The notes beneath the pieces are model-generated. The model searched no databases. It saw only the letters and a list, made by a program, of their open reading frames with translations, and had not been told where the DNA came from. DNA of 64,000 nucleotides from CAWBQO01 sp963790965 (GTDB taxonomy: Bacteria; Bacteroidota; Rhodothermia; Rhodothermales; DASSAV01), in contig CAWBQO010000003.1 of the NCBI GenBank assembly GCA_963790965.1, positions 744,001-808,000 on the forward strand. The letters are read 5' to 3'. A program made the translations under genes and the position numbers. The first letter of the stretch is position 1, and each line of letters begins with the position of its first letter. Shown here piece after piece: positions 62,450 through 64,000 of this stretch.

Positions 62450-63445
62450 ATGCGCACGCCTCTCCCGGACGCCTCGCCGCAACAGTACCCTCGCGCCTTG
62501 GCTGCTCGTTTCTGGTTCACGGTTCTGACAATCGTAACGACGGTGCTATTAATTGGCTGGGGCGGGTTCGTTACCAGCATCGATGCAGGACTTGCGGTGC
62601 CTGACTGGCCTTCCTCGTTCTATTCGTACGACCTGTTTAGCCCGTTCCCGGAATGGTGGACGCTTACGCCCGTCCTCGCCGAGCACGGCCACCGGCTTCT
62701 GGGTGCGCTCGTGGGCACGTTCACCGTCGTTCTGGCAGTCTGGACATGGTTTGCCGATTCGCGCCGGTGGATGCGCTGGATGGGTGTTGCGGCCTTCCTG
62801 CTCGTGAGCCTTCAGGGTCTGCTGGGCGGACTGCGGGTAACGCTCGTCTCGCTCGATCTCGCAGTTATCCACGCGTGCGTCGCGCAGATCTTCTTCTCGG
62901 GCCTGGTTGCCATGGCGCTTTTTACCAGCAGGCGATGGCTCGGAATGCGTTCGTCGGCCGCGGGTGGAGAGGCAAATCACCAGTTGCGGCAGCTTTCCGC
63001 CCTTACGGTGGCGGCGGTTTACGGGCAAATCATACTCGGCGCGCTGCTCCGGCACCCGGGAACCGGCATTAACTTGACGCTCGCGATCATCCACATAACA
63101 GGGGCATGCATCGTCACCGCGCTCGTGCTTTACGAAGCCTTCGTGATCCATACGCGCTTTCCGGCGGTCGGGCCGCTCGTCCGCGCGCGCGACGTGCTTC
63201 TGGGCATCTTGCTCACGCAGTTCACCCTCGGATTTATTGCCTACTTCGTGCTGCTCGACCAACGCGGAATGCTGCGGCCAAGCAATTTGCAGGTGGTCAT
63301 CAACACCTCACACCTGATCATCGGCGCGATGCTGCTGGCCGCAACGGCCGTTACAGCCCTCCTCGCGTTCAGGACCACCAGCGCCGAGGAAGTGCCCACC
63401 ACCGTTGGCGAAGCCCGGTTGAACGCATTGGCTCCGGCGACGTAA
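62450..63445 (+). CDS. ctaA: Heme A synthase (COX15/CtaA)
   Basis: 331 residues from ATG 62450; upstream extension into folD is not supported. Eight membrane segments in two similar four-helix halves. The conserved pieces are GGFVTSIDAGLAVPDWPSSF, with the Pro-Asp-Trp loop, HGHRLLGALVG and, in the second half, IIHITGACIVTALVLYE and VINTSHLIIGAML, supplying the paired heme-binding His. It oxidises heme O to heme A for cytochrome oxidase. The next gene starts about 60 bp later and is ctaB. Confidence 0.92.
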   Translation: MRTPLPDASPQQYPRALAARFWFTVLTIVTTVLLIGWGGFVTSIDAGLAVPDWPSSFYSYDLFSPFPEWWTLTPVLAEHGHRLLGALVGTFTVVLAVWTWFADSRRWMRWMGVAAFLLVSLQGLLGGLRVTLVSLDLAVIHACVAQIFFSGLVAMALFTSRRWLGMRSSAAGGEANHQLRQLSALTVAAVYGQIILGALLRHPGTGINLTLAIIHITGACIVTALVLYEAFVIHTRFPAVGPLVRARDVLLGILLTQFTLGFIAYFVLLDQRGMLRPSNLQVVINTSHLIIGAMLLAATAVTALLAFRTTSAEEVPTTVGEARLNALAPAT

Positions 63446-63505
63446 GAGACGCCCGGCAAGCGCCTGCATGGCGCACCATTATTCCAACGACTTAACCCCG
63501 GCACC

Positions 63506-64000
63506 TTGACGAGACCGTCATCGGAGACCCCTGTTCTTGCACCTGTTGCCCTTCCGAAAGAAGCGCGTCCGGCCCCGGTACGTGCCGACCGGAAAAGGAT
63601 CTGGGTCGATTATCTCGAACTCACAAAGCCAGAGATCTCCTTCCTCGTCACTGTGTCCGCGCTGGCGGGCTTCGTTCTCGGTTCACCGGAGGGCCTGGCG
63701 TGGTGGAAGCTCGCGTTCACGCTCATCGGTACGGTTCTGACTGCAGGAGGCGTGGGCGCGTGGAATCACTTTCTGGAGTACGAAATCGACGGCGAGATGC
63801 GCCGCACAGCAGGGCGTCCGCTCCCGGCGGGAAGGGTCTCCCCGAAGTCTGCGCGAGCGTTCGGTTCCGTTCTGATCGTGCTGGGGGTTGGACTGCTCTG
63901 TCCGCTTACGAACCCGCTGACCGGCGTACTCGCTGCGGTCACCGTGCTACTGTACCTGTTCGTTTACACGCCGCTCAAGCAGGTGACGAAGTACAACACG
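63506..64000 (+). CDS. ctaB: Protoheme IX farnesyltransferase, N-terminal part (cut by window edge)
   Basis: The frame runs from TTG 63506 to the end of the window without a stop (165 codons). The first 33 residues are Pro/Ala rich; then DYLELTKPEISFLVTVSALAGF (first membrane segment), GAWNHFLEYEIDGEMRRTAGRPLPAG and two further hydrophobic stretches. The prenyltransferase site NxxxxDxxxD reads NHFLEYEID, with Glu in place of one Asp, as is frequent in Bacteroidota-like CtaB. It adds a farnesyl group to heme B to give heme O, the substrate of CtaA. The TTG is the only in-frame candidate in the right place. Confidence 0.88.
   Translation, partial: MTRPSSETPVLAPVALPKEARPAPVRADRKRIWVDYLELTKPEISFLVTVSALAGFVLGSPEGLAWWKLAFTLIGTVLTAGGVGAWNHFLEYEIDGEMRRTAGRPLPAGRVSPKSARAFGSVLIVLGVGLLCPLTNPLTGVLAAVTVLLYLFVYTPLKQVTKYNT

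Overview
The window reads as chromosomal DNA of a high-GC member of the Bacteroidota-related lineages, most likely Rhodothermota/Rhodothermia. The evidence is a type IX secretion (T9SS) sorting-domain protein and a PorQ-like T9SS protein, a DUF2851 protein, a 1138-residue SecA with the N-terminal insertion usual in Bacteroidota, a TonB protein, a BamA-like barrel lipoprotein with an N-terminal phosphoesterase fold, and adjacent heme A synthase and farnesyltransferase genes. The lineage is inferred from gene content only. No rRNA, tRNA, transposase gene, prophage or CRISPR array was recognised. Most of the window is densely packed housekeeping genes.

Layout. 0-4.7 kb: end of a phosphoribosyltransferase gene, a thioredoxin/TPR protein, a hotdog thioesterase, two facing secreted proteins that both carry sorting-domain-like segments, then a vitamin B12-type ABC ATPase coupled to a PduO-type adenosyltransferase. 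4.7-11.7 kb: an NHL propeller protein and purD on the minus strand, then a plus-strand operon of flippase-like membrane protein, GT2 glycosyltransferase, NodB deacetylase and RecQ. 11.6-21.5 kb: a long minus-strand run with an OmpR-type regulator, CYTH protein, pepA, nrnA, a lipoprotein, ddl, pyrC and a dipeptidyl peptidase. 21.7-31.5 kb: the barrel lipoprotein, an acid phosphatase, a ZIP-like protein, DUF4112, a methyltransferase, a phosphohexomutase, then a repeat-bearing intergenic stretch with a possibly decayed gene. 31.8-41.5 kb: pssA-psd, mtaB-GAF, and a minus-strand cluster secA-recN-fRMsr-yajQ. 41.9-56.4 kb: porQ, methyltransferase, yigZ, rnhA, obg-dprA, two oxidoreductases, tonB, a Nudix gene, the tyrosine catabolic pair hppD-hmgA, msrB, pyrF and DUF2851. 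56.4-57.9 kb: the largest non-coding stretch, filled with near-identical repeats. 57.9-64 kb: HDOD protein, secreted S9 peptidase, folD, ctaA and the start of ctaB.

Several genes work together: purD, pyrC, pyrF and folD serve nucleotide and one-carbon metabolism; pssA and psd make phosphatidylethanolamine; hppD and hmgA degrade tyrosine; msrB and fRMsr repair oxidised methionine; ctaA and ctaB make heme A; recQ, recN and dprA act on DNA.

The window holds no obvious new multi-gene defence or mobile system. The points most worth a second look are the phosphoesterase-like domain that has lost its metal ligands, an in-frame 64-codon insertion between two 9-bp copies in an S9 peptidase, an expanded Met-rich transactivation loop in a response regulator, a Gly/Lys repeat inside Ddl, and two families of dispersed palindromic repeats.
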